From positions 1 through 10,173 of the forward strand of contig QMOO01000033.1 in assembly GCA_003648245.1 (NCBI GenBank): a stretch of 10,173 bases of DNA. The letters are read 5' to 3'. The notes under the pieces are model-generated. The model did no database searches, was not told where the DNA came from, and was given only the letters and a program-made list of their open reading frames with translations. Of the stretch, positions 1 through 7,058 are shown piece by piece (within the stretch, counting starts at the first letter, position 1; every line of letters begins with the position of its first letter). The stretch is from Caldisericota bacterium. GTDB lineage: Bacteria > Caldisericota > Caldisericia > B22-G15. A program made the translations under genes and the position numbers.

Positions 1-615
1 ATTCACAACAGACAGGGGCAGAGTCTCTTCTGTTGGTCCATCAAAAAAGACAACATCTGGAGATACATCAACAAGAAACTCTATCTGATTTTCCTCTGGA
101 AACCCTTGAATATCTGAGGAATATAAGAATTTAACATCCTCTTTAATAAGGATTGAAACAACTCCTCCCATCTTTTTACTTATTCCATGTGTAAGAAGAG
201 GAGAAAATATAATCTCTGTATTTCCAAATCTAAACTCTCCAGTAGCATAATGTATGTTCGCTATACTGGATATAGATTTAAGAATTACTCTTGCCCTTCT
301 TTTTTGATTGTTGCTTATAAAATTTTCTGGATCCTTTATAAAAACTTCCTTTCCTTTATACAATGAAGAATCCATGCTAAAGTGGTCATTGTGATAGTGG
401 GTGATAATAACTACATGGGCTCTTTTACTTGCCTTTCTAATACTTTCCTTTACATTAAACAAGGCTCTTAATTCAAAAGGAGTCGGAGGAAAGGAGTGAA
501 TAATAGATACAACTGAAAGCCCTGGATCAATAAGGATACATGCATCCTTTGTTTCAACAAAGGTAGCCATACTTCTTACACCCAGTGTTTCCCCTCCCAG
601 AGGAACTATTTTCAC
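1..615 (-). CDS. UPF0282-type metallo-beta-lactamase-fold protein (3' end beyond window)
   Basis: Only the first 205 residues are present; the frame stays open to the window edge. The N-terminus (MKIVPLGGETLGVRSMATFV) followed by ILIDPG and then HYHNDH at residues 73-78 is a metallo-beta-lactamase fold with the HxHxDH metal site. A later His (H143, in PLLTHG) and Asp (D168, in YSSDIQG) fit further metal ligands. The GxxSLGVRSMAT-type opening is what I recall from the UPF0282 family, best known from archaea and some thermophilic bacteria. Its substrate is unknown. I see no beta-CASP signature in the visible part, so I do not call it a ribonuclease. The start is GTG, overlapping the miaB stop as GTGA, with a strong SD (GGGAGG) 5 nt upstream. 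That spacing, and the family match right from the first residues, fix the start. It is probably cytoplasmic, as no signal peptide is visible. It is the seventh gene of the recA block. Confidence 0.82.
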   Translation of the reverse strand, partial: MKIVPLGGETLGVRSMATFVETKDACILIDPGLSVVSIIHSFPPTPFELRALFNVKESIRKASKRAHVVIITHYHNDHFSMDSSLYKGKEVFIKDPENFISNNQKRRARVILKSISSIANIHYATGEFRFGNTEIIFSPLLTHGISKKMGGVVSILIKEDVKFLYSSDIQGFPEENQIEFLVDVSPDVVFFDGPTEETLPLSVVN

Positions 616-1850
616 AATTTCCTCCCAAAGAGTTCTCTTATGTTTGCATCGTAAACTTTAACCTTCATCAATTTCCCTGCACTCTCTTTCTCCACATCCT
701 CTATGATAACCACCCTTCCCCCTTTCTCTTTCCCTATGCCCTTACCATCCTTAACATTTTCTACAAGAACCTCTACTTCCTTTCCAATAAAACTTTTATA
801 TCTTTTCAAAGTAATCCTATCCTGAACTTCAATTAAAAATTTGAGTCTATTCAATTTTTCTTCATGACTTACTGTATCTGAAATATTGTAATAGGAGGTG
901 TTTGGTCTCTTTGAATACATAAACATAAAAGCTCTATCAAATTCAACATCTTTAACCAAATCTATTGTATCCATAAAATCTTTTTCCTCTTCTCCCGGGA
1001 AACCAACCATTATATCAGTGGAGAGCATGGCATCAGGGAAGACCTTTCTAACCTTTTCGACAAGTTCTCTAAATTTCTCTCTTGTATAGCCTCTTCTCAT
1101 AAGCTTGAGAACCTTATTTGAACCACTTTGAAGCGGAAGATGAAACATAGAAAGAAGGTTTGGAATACTTTTCATTTCATCTATCCACTCAAGCTTAAAA
1201 TTCTTTGGATGTGATGTGAGAAATCCAACCCTTATAAAACCAACTTCTGAAATTCTCTTAACTACTTCTATAAAACCTCCTTTAAGCCCTAGATCCTTTC
1301 CATAATCATTAACATTTTGACCAATAAGAATTATCTCTCTTGTTCCCGAATCAAAAAGGAATTTAGCTTCCTTAATAACCCTCTCTAAAGGTTTACTTTT
1401 CTCTCTACCTCTGGCGTAAGGAACAATACAATAAGAACAGAAATGGTCACAACCGTATATTATTGGTAAATAGGCTGAAATTCTTTTTAGTTTTTTTCTC
1501 TTAACATTTTCTCTTATAGAAGAAGCAATATCTTGAAGCTCCTCTTCTCTATCATAAAGACCAACAAGATATGGATTAAACCTTCTTTTTATGTTTTCCT
1601 TGTCCACCTGCGCAAGACAACCTATAACATATACCTTTGCATCTTTTTTCTTTACCTTGTTCACATAACCAATAAAGGAGTATATTTTGTGTCTTACCTT
1701 CTCTCTGACATCACAGGTGTTTATGAAAATAAAATCAGCTTCCTTTGGATTGTCTGTCTCAGATAGAGAAGAAAGGAGAAGTGAGCGGAGATAGTCTGAG
1801 GTGTAGACATTCATCTGACAGCCGAAGGTCTTAATAAAGAATTTACTCAC
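612..1850 (-). CDS. miaB: tRNA-2-methylthio-N6-dimethylallyladenosine synthase (MiaB)
   Basis: A radical-SAM methylthiotransferase that adds a methylthio group to i6A37 of tRNAs reading UNN codons. At 412 aa it has the full MTTase layout. The N-terminal UPF0004 domain carries the auxiliary [4Fe-4S] cysteines C11 (TFGCQMN), C46 (NTCDVRE) and C78 (IGCLAQ). The radical-SAM CxxxCxxC is at C134/C138/C141 (GCDHFCSYCIVPYARG). HLPLQSGS lies near 237-244, DIMVGFPGE near 279-287, and a C-terminal TRAM domain spans about 352-412. The GCQMN opening, YARGREKSKP and HLPLQSGS favour MiaB over RimO or MtaB. One small oddity is KRPNTSY (314-320) where MiaB usually has a PREGTPA-like stretch. The GTG start gives the normal N-terminus and has an SD-like GGGG 2 nt upstream, in AAAGGGGAAGTG. 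It overlaps the upstream nucleotidyltransferase by 8 nt and the MBL gene by 4 nt. Confidence is high for the family and good for the subtype. Confidence 0.93.
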   Translation of the reverse strand: MSKFFIKTFGCQMNVYTSDYLRSLLLSSLSETDNPKEADFIFINTCDVREKVRHKIYSFIGYVNKVKKKDAKVYVIGCLAQVDKENIKRRFNPYLVGLYDREEELQDIASSIRENVKRKKLKRISAYLPIIYGCDHFCSYCIVPYARGREKSKPLERVIKEAKFLFDSGTREIILIGQNVNDYGKDLGLKGGFIEVVKRISEVGFIRVGFLTSHPKNFKLEWIDEMKSIPNLLSMFHLPLQSGSNKVLKLMRRGYTREKFRELVEKVRKVFPDAMLSTDIMVGFPGEEEKDFMDTIDLVKDVEFDRAFMFMYSKRPNTSYYNISDTVSHEEKLNRLKFLIEVQDRITLKRYKSFIGKEVEVLVENVKDGKGIGKEKGGRVVIIEDVEKESAGKLMKVKVYDANIRELFGRKL

Positions 1851-3162
1851 TTCCCCTTTTTAAGTATTTATCTATTAAAGCTTTAGCATCTTCCTTTGTT
1901 TTTATTTTCTCAAGAATTTGATGTGCCTTTAAGTACATAAGGAGATCTCCAACAAATGGGGAGGGTGTCAATCCATACTCCTTTACTATCTCTTTTCCTG
2001 AGATTACAAGAGACTTAAATCTATTCTTCACAAATAGGCCTATAAAATCTAAAACTTCTTTCTTCGGGAATTTCCTTAAAGACTTAAATGTGAAGTAAAG
2101 AAGGAGGTATGCCTCTATGGTTTCTTTCTTATATGTTCTAAAGAATGTTCCAATAAAATCAACAGCAAGGATATCCTGATCCTCTTCATAACTATTTTTG
2201 AGATATTTGTAGGCAAAAATCACATTTTGAACTTTCGTACATATTCTTAGTGAAGCAGCAAATCTTCTTCTTATAAACAGCGCTGGTGTTTCTTCTCCAA
2301 ATGTAAGCACTGCAAGTTTAAATGTTTGAAGGTGGGTTATTTCTTTTCCAACAGGTTCATTCCAGAAATTTACAAAAACTTCTCTAATCTCTTCTCTCTT
2401 AAATAACTTTTCTGGCTTCTCTATAGATTCCTTTAGATTCTTCAAAGCCATATCCATAAAATCAAAATTCACGTGAGGGAAGATTACGTTTAGAACCTTT
2501 GCCTCATAGAGGTCATAAAGAATATCATTATCCATAAGAAGTATTCTAAAGAACTCATCCTGCATTCTTTCTGGTGTAACTTTCTCAAGGAGATTTTTAT
2601 CTACTAATAGAGTTTTAAGGGTTTCATCCTCAATCTTAAAACCCAAAGAATGTTTGAATCTAAAAGCTCTCAAAATCCTTATAGGGTCTTTTTCATAAAT
2701 ATCATCCTTTACCTGTCTTATAATTTTTTTCTTTAAATCATCAAGACCCCCAAATAGATCAATAAAGAAGTCATCTTCATCTTTAAAAAGCTTCGTTAGA
2801 TTGATGGCCATAGAATTGATTGTAAAGTCTCTACGCTCCAGTTCCTCCTTTAAGTTATCTTCATTGGCAAAGGAGACATCAATTCTTCTTCCTTCACTTA
2901 ATATCATAACCCTTGCATATATTTCTCTCTTTCTCAAATAAAAAACACTCCCATTCAAAAAATGCGCAAGGGCCTTTACTATACTTGTTGGCGCATCAAT
3001 AACTATATCAATATCGTTACTCTCCTTCCCAAGAAGGAGATCTCTTACAAAACCACCTACAAGATAAACAGTAATATTATTAAGTGAAAAAAACAGATTC
3101 AAGGACTTTAATAATTTGTCCTCTTTAATTCTCTCTTTAATCTCTTTAAGTTTCTTTTCCAT
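1843..3162 (-). CDS. cca: tRNA nucleotidyltransferase / poly(A) polymerase family protein (CCA-adding type)
   Basis: A class II template-independent nucleotidyltransferase, most likely building or repairing the CCA 3' end of tRNAs. In 439 aa the motifs appear in order: LVGGFVRDLLLG (34-45); the metal-binding DxD pair D50/D52 in NDIDIVID; RRIDVSF (92-98); RRDFTINSMA (110-119); DPIRILRAFRF (159-169); and ERMQDEF (198-204). These correspond to the catalytic head, neck and body. The tail near 385-435 (ISGKEIV..YGLTPSPFVGDLLMYL) resembles the usual tRNA-binding C-terminus. No CBS pair, DHH domain or HD motif is visible. Sequence alone cannot separate a full CCA-adding enzyme from a CC-adding enzyme, an A-adding enzyme or a poly(A) polymerase, and some deep-branching bacteria split these jobs between paralogues. 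The ATG start has a GAGGGGG SD about 6 nt upstream and lies 17 nt inside the end of ymdB. Confidence 0.88.
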   Translation of the reverse strand: MEKKLKEIKERIKEDKLLKSLNLFFSLNNITVYLVGGFVRDLLLGKESNDIDIVIDAPTSIVKALAHFLNGSVFYLRKREIYARVMILSEGRRIDVSFANEDNLKEELERRDFTINSMAINLTKLFKDEDDFFIDLFGGLDDLKKKIIRQVKDDIYEKDPIRILRAFRFKHSLGFKIEDETLKTLLVDKNLLEKVTPERMQDEFFRILLMDNDILYDLYEAKVLNVIFPHVNFDFMDMALKNLKESIEKPEKLFKREEIREVFVNFWNEPVGKEITHLQTFKLAVLTFGEETPALFIRRRFAASLRICTKVQNVIFAYKYLKNSYEEDQDILAVDFIGTFFRTYKKETIEAYLLLYFTFKSLRKFPKKEVLDFIGLFVKNRFKSLVISGKEIVKEYGLTPSPFVGDLLMYLKAHQILEKIKTKEDAKALIDKYLKRGSE

Positions 3163-3952
3163 TGTTTACCCCCTCTTCAAGGTTTTTATTAAATCTCTCT
3201 ATCTTCAAAGTTTTACCACTTTTCTCATCAACTTCAATAATAACAGAATTTAATCTTAAATCTCCCGTTGCCTGTCTAAATTTTGTAGGCAATCTTTTAA
3301 TTATTTTTTCCATAGCATCTTCCTTTCTTACACCCAGAACAGAATCGAAACTACCAGTCATTCCAACATCTGTAATGTACGCAGTTCCTTTCAATGATAC
3401 CACTTCATCAGCAGTTTGTATATGGGTATGGGTACCGAAAACTGCACTAACTCTTCCATCGAGGTAGAAAAACATAGCTTTCTTTTCACTGGTAGCCTCT
3501 GCATGAAAATCAACAATTTTTATTTTAACATTTTTCATTTTATCAAGAACTTCGTCAGCTTTTCTAAAGGGGCAGTCTATTGGATCCATGAATACTCTAC
3601 CCTGGAGATTTATTATACCAATATCAATCCCATTAACTCTTACTAAAGTATATCCATCACCAGGAGTATCTGGAGGATAATTTGCTGGTCTTAAAACTTT
3701 TCCTTTAAAATTCTCAAAGACCTCCCTGTACTCCTTGTTATCCCATATATGGTTCCCACCTGTACCTACATCTATACCACTCCTTACAATCTCCTCAAAG
3801 GTCTTTATTGTAATACCGAAACCACCTGCAAGATTCTCTACATTGGCAATTACAAAATCAATTCTTTTCTTATCAATTATCTCCGGGAGCAGGGTCTTTA
3901 TAACCCTCCTCCCTCCTTTTCCAACAATATCCCCTATAAATATTATTTTCAC
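3146..3952 (-). CDS. ymdB: YmdB-family metallophosphoesterase
   Basis: A 268-aa calcineurin-like phosphoesterase of the YmdB/TIGR00282 type, a normal length for the family. Metal-site residues are visible: D8 (FIGDIVG), E39-N40 (ANVENLAGG), N67-H68 (GGNHIWDN), H150 (DFHAEATSEK), and H175/H177 (FGTHTHIQTAD). The TAYITDVGMTG segment follows at about 190-200, as expected. B. subtilis YmdB hydrolyses 2',3'- and 3',5'-cyclic nucleotides, influences the motility/biofilm decision, and is reported to act with RNase Y. The gene directly follows rny here, which supports the same partnership. The start is GTG in a GTGA overlap with the rny stop, and there is no clear SD. Expression is therefore probably coupled to termination of rny translation. 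The 3' end overlaps the next gene by 17 nt. It is cytoplasmic, with no signal peptide or membrane segment. Confidence 0.93.
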   Translation of the reverse strand: MKIIFIGDIVGKGGRRVIKTLLPEIIDKKRIDFVIANVENLAGGFGITIKTFEEIVRSGIDVGTGGNHIWDNKEYREVFENFKGKVLRPANYPPDTPGDGYTLVRVNGIDIGIINLQGRVFMDPIDCPFRKADEVLDKMKNVKIKIVDFHAEATSEKKAMFFYLDGRVSAVFGTHTHIQTADEVVSLKGTAYITDVGMTGSFDSVLGVRKEDAMEKIIKRLPTKFRQATGDLRLNSVIIEVDEKSGKTLKIERFNKNLEEGVNNGKET

Positions 3953-5496
3953 TTTGCATAACCTACAGCCTTATTCTCTCTTACTACTAAAACTTTTATC
4001 TGTCCTGGATACATAACCTCATTCTCTATCTTTTTTGCAATGTCGTAAGCAAGTTTAGGAAGAAGCATGTCGTCTATAGTATCTGGTTTAACAAATACCC
4101 TGACTTCTCTTCCTGCCTGAAGTGCATAAGCTTTCTCAACGCCAGGAAAGGAAGAGGCAATCTTTTCAAGTTCCTGAATTCTCTTTATATACTGCTCAAT
4201 CGTCTCATTTCTCACACCTGGTCTTGAAGCAGAAATTGCATCAGCAGCCTGTATTATAAAATCAAGAGGTGTCTCTGGCTGAATCTCATTGTGGTGTGCC
4301 TGGACAGCATGAATAACTTTTTCTATCTCTCCGAATTTCCTTAAAATCTCTCCTCCAATTATTGCATGGGGACCCTCCATTTCTTTGTCTAGGGCTTTAC
4401 CAATATCATGTAGAAGACCAGCTCTCTTTGCAACTTTTACATCCATTCCTAGTTCTGCTGCCATTGTTCCTGCAAGAAAGGCAACTTCAAGAGAATGTTT
4501 AAGAACGTTCTGTCCATAACTGGTTCTAAATTTGAGTTTTCCAAGGAGCTTCTTTAATTCTCTTGGAAGATCTCCTATGCCTGCTTCAAGAATTGCTTTA
4601 TTTCCTTCTTCAAGGATTATCTCTTCCATCTCATTCTTTGCTTTTTCGTAAAGCTCCTCAATTCTTGACGGGTGTATTCTTCCATCGAGGATGAGCTTTT
4701 CAAGAGTAAGTTTTGCAACCTCTCTCCGTATGGGATCATATGAAGATATAACCACTGCTTCTGGAGTATCATCAATTATAAGCTCAGTCTCAGTAAGGGA
4801 CTCAAAAGTTCTTATATTTCTACCCTCTCTTCCAATTATTCTGCCTTTAATATCATCATTTGGAAGAGGAACAACAGTTATGGTAGATTCACCGACGAAA
4901 TCTACAGCGGTCCTCTGAATTGCAGTGGCAAGTATTTCCTGAGCTTTTTCTTTTTGTCTCTCCTTAAGCTCTTCTTCATACAGTCTTATCTTCTTACTGA
5001 TATCTATCTTTAGCTCCTCTTCTAATTTTCTAAAGAGTTCCTTTTTTGCTTCCTCTTCTGTAAGCTGGGCAACTCTTAGAAGTTCTCTCTTGTGTCTCTC
5101 GTATTGATCTCTTAAAGCCTCTTTAATCTTTTTGAGTTCCTCTTCTTTCTGAGAGACACTCCTCTCTCTTCTCTCCACTGCTTCAAGTTTTCTTTCCAGC
5201 ATCTCTTCTCTCTGAAAGAGCCTTGTTTCTATTTTCTGTATCTCCTGTCTTCTTCTCTTAAGCTCTCTTTCAGCGTCGCTTCTAATCCTAACAGCATCTT
5301 CTCTTGCTTTGGAAAGCATTTCTTTGGCTCTGACCTCTGCCTGCCTTATAGCCTCTTCCTTTATCTTCTTTGCCTCTTTTTCAGCAGATTGAATTTTACT
5401 CTCGGCTATATATCTCCTTATATAAAATCCTACTATTCCTCCAAGAAAAAATGTAGCAATTATCAGTAACTCATATAAAAATAATGATATCCTCAT
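3949..5496 (-). CDS. rny: Ribonuclease Y
   Basis: A membrane-anchored endoribonuclease that starts mRNA decay in bacteria lacking or supplementing RNase E. Its 515 aa match the family length. Domains in order: one N-terminal transmembrane helix (about 5-27, hydrophobic up to GFYIRRY); a long charged coiled coil rich in E, K and R (about 30-190); a KH domain with the GxxG-type loop GRIIGREGRN (218-227); and an HD domain with H334, the H363-D364 pair (LLHDIGKA), H401 (AHHNEI) and D419 (QAADAIS). The C-terminal AYALQAGREVRVFV and MYPGQIKV motifs are typical of RNase Y. The ATG start has an excellent SD (AAGGAGG, about 6 nt away) and overlaps the recX stop as ATGA. It is followed by ymdB in a GTGA overlap. 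Nothing appears broken. Confidence 0.97.
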   Translation of the reverse strand: MRISLFLYELLIIATFFLGGIVGFYIRRYIAESKIQSAEKEAKKIKEEAIRQAEVRAKEMLSKAREDAVRIRSDAERELKRRRQEIQKIETRLFQREEMLERKLEAVERRERSVSQKEEELKKIKEALRDQYERHKRELLRVAQLTEEEAKKELFRKLEEELKIDISKKIRLYEEELKERQKEKAQEILATAIQRTAVDFVGESTITVVPLPNDDIKGRIIGREGRNIRTFESLTETELIIDDTPEAVVISSYDPIRREVAKLTLEKLILDGRIHPSRIEELYEKAKNEMEEIILEEGNKAILEAGIGDLPRELKKLLGKLKFRTSYGQNVLKHSLEVAFLAGTMAAELGMDVKVAKRAGLLHDIGKALDKEMEGPHAIIGGEILRKFGEIEKVIHAVQAHHNEIQPETPLDFIIQAADAISASRPGVRNETIEQYIKRIQELEKIASSFPGVEKAYALQAGREVRVFVKPDTIDDMLLPKLAYDIAKKIENEVMYPGQIKVLVVRENKAVGYAK

Positions 5497-5921
5497 CTTC
5501 TTTCCTCCTTTTTCCTTTTAGCTTCAACTATTGTGGGATAGGTAAATCCTCTTGAAACCAATAAAGAGTATATATTTTTTGAATCGCTTTTTCTCTCCAT
5601 CAACTTTAAAGCATTTTCAATATCTTTCTCTTTATCAAAATAATTCTTTATTCCTTTCTTAATAAAATCCATTGGGAGAAATTTATTTCTCAATTTATAA
5701 ACTATCTTCTTTTCCCCCCACTCTTTGTTCTGCATATATTCTATCTCTCTCCTTATAAGAGACTCATCGTCTATTATTTTCTCTTTTACAAGATATTCAA
5801 TTACCTCTTCTATATCTCTATCCTCAAATCCTTTTCTCTTTAATTTCATTTTTAACTCAAAAGAAAAATAATCTTTTCTTCCCAGTAGCCTCAGGGAATA
5901 GGAGAGAACTTCCTCATTCAC
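5493..5921 (-). CDS. recX: RecA regulatory protein RecX
   Basis: A RecX-family modulator that binds RecA filaments and tunes their growth or disassembly. The 142-aa product is short, close to the E. coli size and well below the long Bacillus form. It shows the expected tandem three-helix repeats: about 5-50 (LRLLGRKDYFSFELKMKLKRKG ... YLVKEKIIDD); about 53-95 (REIEYMQNKEWGEKKIVYKLRNKF); and a shorter third repeat, about 103-136 (LMERKSDSKNIYSLLVSRGFTYPTI). The start is GTG (MNEEVLSY), 4 nt after the recA stop. The upstream bases offer only a weak GAAAGAG SD, so translation may rely on ribosomes finishing recA. It ends in an ATGA overlap with rny. Position directly after recA is the main reason for naming it; the sequence alone is divergent. 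Confidence 0.88.
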   Translation of the reverse strand: MNEEVLSYSLRLLGRKDYFSFELKMKLKRKGFEDRDIEEVIEYLVKEKIIDDESLIRREIEYMQNKEWGEKKIVYKLRNKFLPMDFIKKGIKNYFDKEKDIENALKLMERKSDSKNIYSLLVSRGFTYPTIVEAKRKKEERR

Positions 5922-5925
5922 CAGT

Positions 5926-6945
5926 TTACTCTTTCTTTTCTTCCGCTTCCTGGGGCTTCGGGAAAGCCGTACTTCTTATCGTTTCCTCTATCTCCTTTAA
6001 TAGTTCTCTATCTCCTTCAAGGAATTCAACCACTTTTTTCTTCCCCTGCCCAATCTTTTTTCCCTTGTAGGAGTACCAAGAACCAGATTTATCTATAATT
6101 TTTAAATCTACTGCAGCATCAAATATACAGCCAACTTTTGAGACTCCCTTGCCATATATTATGTCAAAAAAGGCAGTTTTATATGGTGGTGCAACTTTAT
6201 TCTTCACAATTTTCGCTTTAACTGTATTTCCTATAACCTGGTCACCTTCTTTTATAGAATCCGCTCTTCTTATTTCAATTCTCACAGTGGAGAAAAATTT
6301 TAAAGCTCTTCCTCCAGGAGTAACTTCAGGATTTCCAAAGACAACTCCTACTTTTTCTCTAACCTGGTTTACAAATAGAGCTACTGTTTTTGACTTGGAT
6401 ATGGCAGTATTCAACCTTCTTAAAACCTGAGACATGAGTCTTGCCTGAAGAGCCATAAATTGATCCCCAATCCTACCTTCAAGCTCAGCCTTTGGGACAA
6501 GAGCAGCTACTGAATCTATTACAAATAAATCCACCGCACCACTTCTTGCAAGAGTCTCCGCAATTTCAAGAGCCTGTTCGGCAGAATCTGGTTGAGATAT
6601 ATATAGTTTTGAGAGATCAACGCCGATAGCTTCAGCATAAGCAGGGTCAAGGGCATGCTCTGCATCTATATAAACTGTGTTTCCTCCTCTTCTTTGTGCT
6701 TCTGCAACTGCCTCAAGGGCAACAGTGGATTTGCCACTTCCTTCCTGACCAAAGATCTCTATTATCTTTCCCTTTGGATAACCTCCAACTCCAAGGGCAA
6801 TATCTAAAGTTAGTATCCCCGTAGGGATCACCTCTGTATCAAGCAGGGCCCTCTTATCTCCTAATTTCATGAGGGAACCCTTTCCAAATCTCTTTTCTAT
6901 TTCATTTATTGCTATATTCAATACTCTATCTTTTTCATTAGCCAC
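5926..6945 (-). CDS. recA: Recombinase RecA
   Basis: The DNA-strand-exchange ATPase of homologous recombination and the SOS response, 339 aa. The N-terminal helix (about 5-30, EKRFGKGSLMKLGD) is the family hallmark. Walker A is GQEGSGKST (66-74), which departs from the near-universal GPESSGKTT. Other motifs are the glutamate-bearing YIDAEHALD (92-100), Walker B LFVIDS (140-145), loop L1 around EGRIGDQFMALQAR (156-169), N193-Q194 followed by loop L2 (VGVVFGNPEVTPGGRALKFF), and a modestly acidic Lys/Glu tail. No intein is seen. The start is GTG: the next in-frame codon upstream is ATC and the one before is a TGA stop, while the first internal Met is residue 26, inside the conserved region. The SD is perfect but lies 11 nt from the GTG. 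The gene has its own promoter and leads the block through recX, rny and ymdB. Confidence 0.98.
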   Translation of the reverse strand: MANEKDRVLNIAINEIEKRFGKGSLMKLGDKRALLDTEVIPTGILTLDIALGVGGYPKGKIIEIFGQEGSGKSTVALEAVAEAQRRGGNTVYIDAEHALDPAYAEAIGVDLSKLYISQPDSAEQALEIAETLARSGAVDLFVIDSVAALVPKAELEGRIGDQFMALQARLMSQVLRRLNTAISKSKTVALFVNQVREKVGVVFGNPEVTPGGRALKFFSTVRIEIRRADSIKEGDQVIGNTVKAKIVKNKVAPPYKTAFFDIIYGKGVSKVGCIFDAAVDLKIIDKSGSWYSYKGKKIGQGKKKVVEFLEGDRELLKEIEETIRSTAFPKPQEAEEKKE

Positions 6946-6952
6946 GATTCAT
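6938..6952 (-). other. Four-codon out-of-frame ORF (MNRG-stop) overlapping the recA start
   Basis: On the minus strand an ATG at 6952-6950 opens the frame ATG AAT CGT GGC TAA, ending 8 nt inside recA in a different frame. This ATG sits 4 nt after the GGAGG core, while the recA GTG sits 11 nt after it, so the two starts compete for one SD. This is seen in the sequence. Whether it is translated, or affects recA initiation, is inference. Confidence 0.35.
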
Positions 6953-6953
6953 T

Positions 6954-6962
6954 TCACCTCCT
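6954..6962 (-). promoter_or_regulatory. recA Shine-Dalgarno sequence, unusually long spacing
   Basis: The minus strand reads AGGAGGTGA, a full complement of the 16S rRNA 3' tail. The gap from GGAGG to the recA GTG is 11 nt, longer than the usual 5-9. No nearer in-frame start exists, so this site must serve recA, directly or through the overlapping ATG mini-ORF. Confidence 0.85.
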
Positions 6963-6977
6963 GAGCAATTTTTATAA

Positions 6978-7006
6978 ATTTTATCAAAATGGATGCTAAA
7001 TTTCAA
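6978..7006 (-). promoter_or_regulatory. Predicted sigma-70-type promoter of recA
   Basis: On the minus strand, TTGAAA (7006-7001; 5 of 6 match to TTGACA) and TAAAAT (6983-6978; 5 of 6 match to TATAAT) are separated by exactly 17 bp. The -10 is preceded by TGA, giving an extended -10 (TGN). The bases just upstream of the -35 are AT-rich (CAATTTTAAT), like an UP element. Transcription would start near 6971, leaving a 5' leader of about 25 nt before the recA GTG. It lies in the only substantial gap between genes in the window. It is the likely entry point for the whole recA-to-MBL block. Confidence 0.72.
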
Positions 7007-7017
7007 ATTAAAATTGT

Positions 7018-7058
7018 GATGTTTGAAACCTACATCTAAGATTACAACAACAAACATC
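7018..7058. repeat. Inverted repeat / candidate operator upstream of the recA promoter
   Basis: On the plus strand GATGTTTG (7018-7025) is matched by its exact complement CAAACATC (7051-7058), 25 nt apart. Nested inside, 7018-7036 reads as an imperfect 19-bp palindrome, GATGTttGaaaCctACATC, 12 bp upstream of the -35. Two ACATC half-sites (7032-7036 and 7054-7058) are 22 bp apart, about two helical turns. It does not match the Gram-positive LexA box (GAAC-N4-GTTC). A repressor or activator site is possible. A terminator is unlikely, because the loop is long and no T-run follows. Confidence 0.4.

Noticed and set aside
585..836. Plus-strand open frame of 83 codons, Phe/Leu/Asn-rich
   Set aside because: It lies opposite miaB, which has a clear family match. 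Its composition is what the complement of a purine-rich gene gives, and it has no domain or SD. The other plus-strand frames (for example 3162-3467, 3735-4016, 6149-6430, 7233-7547, 8658-8912, 9553-9795) fail for the same reason.
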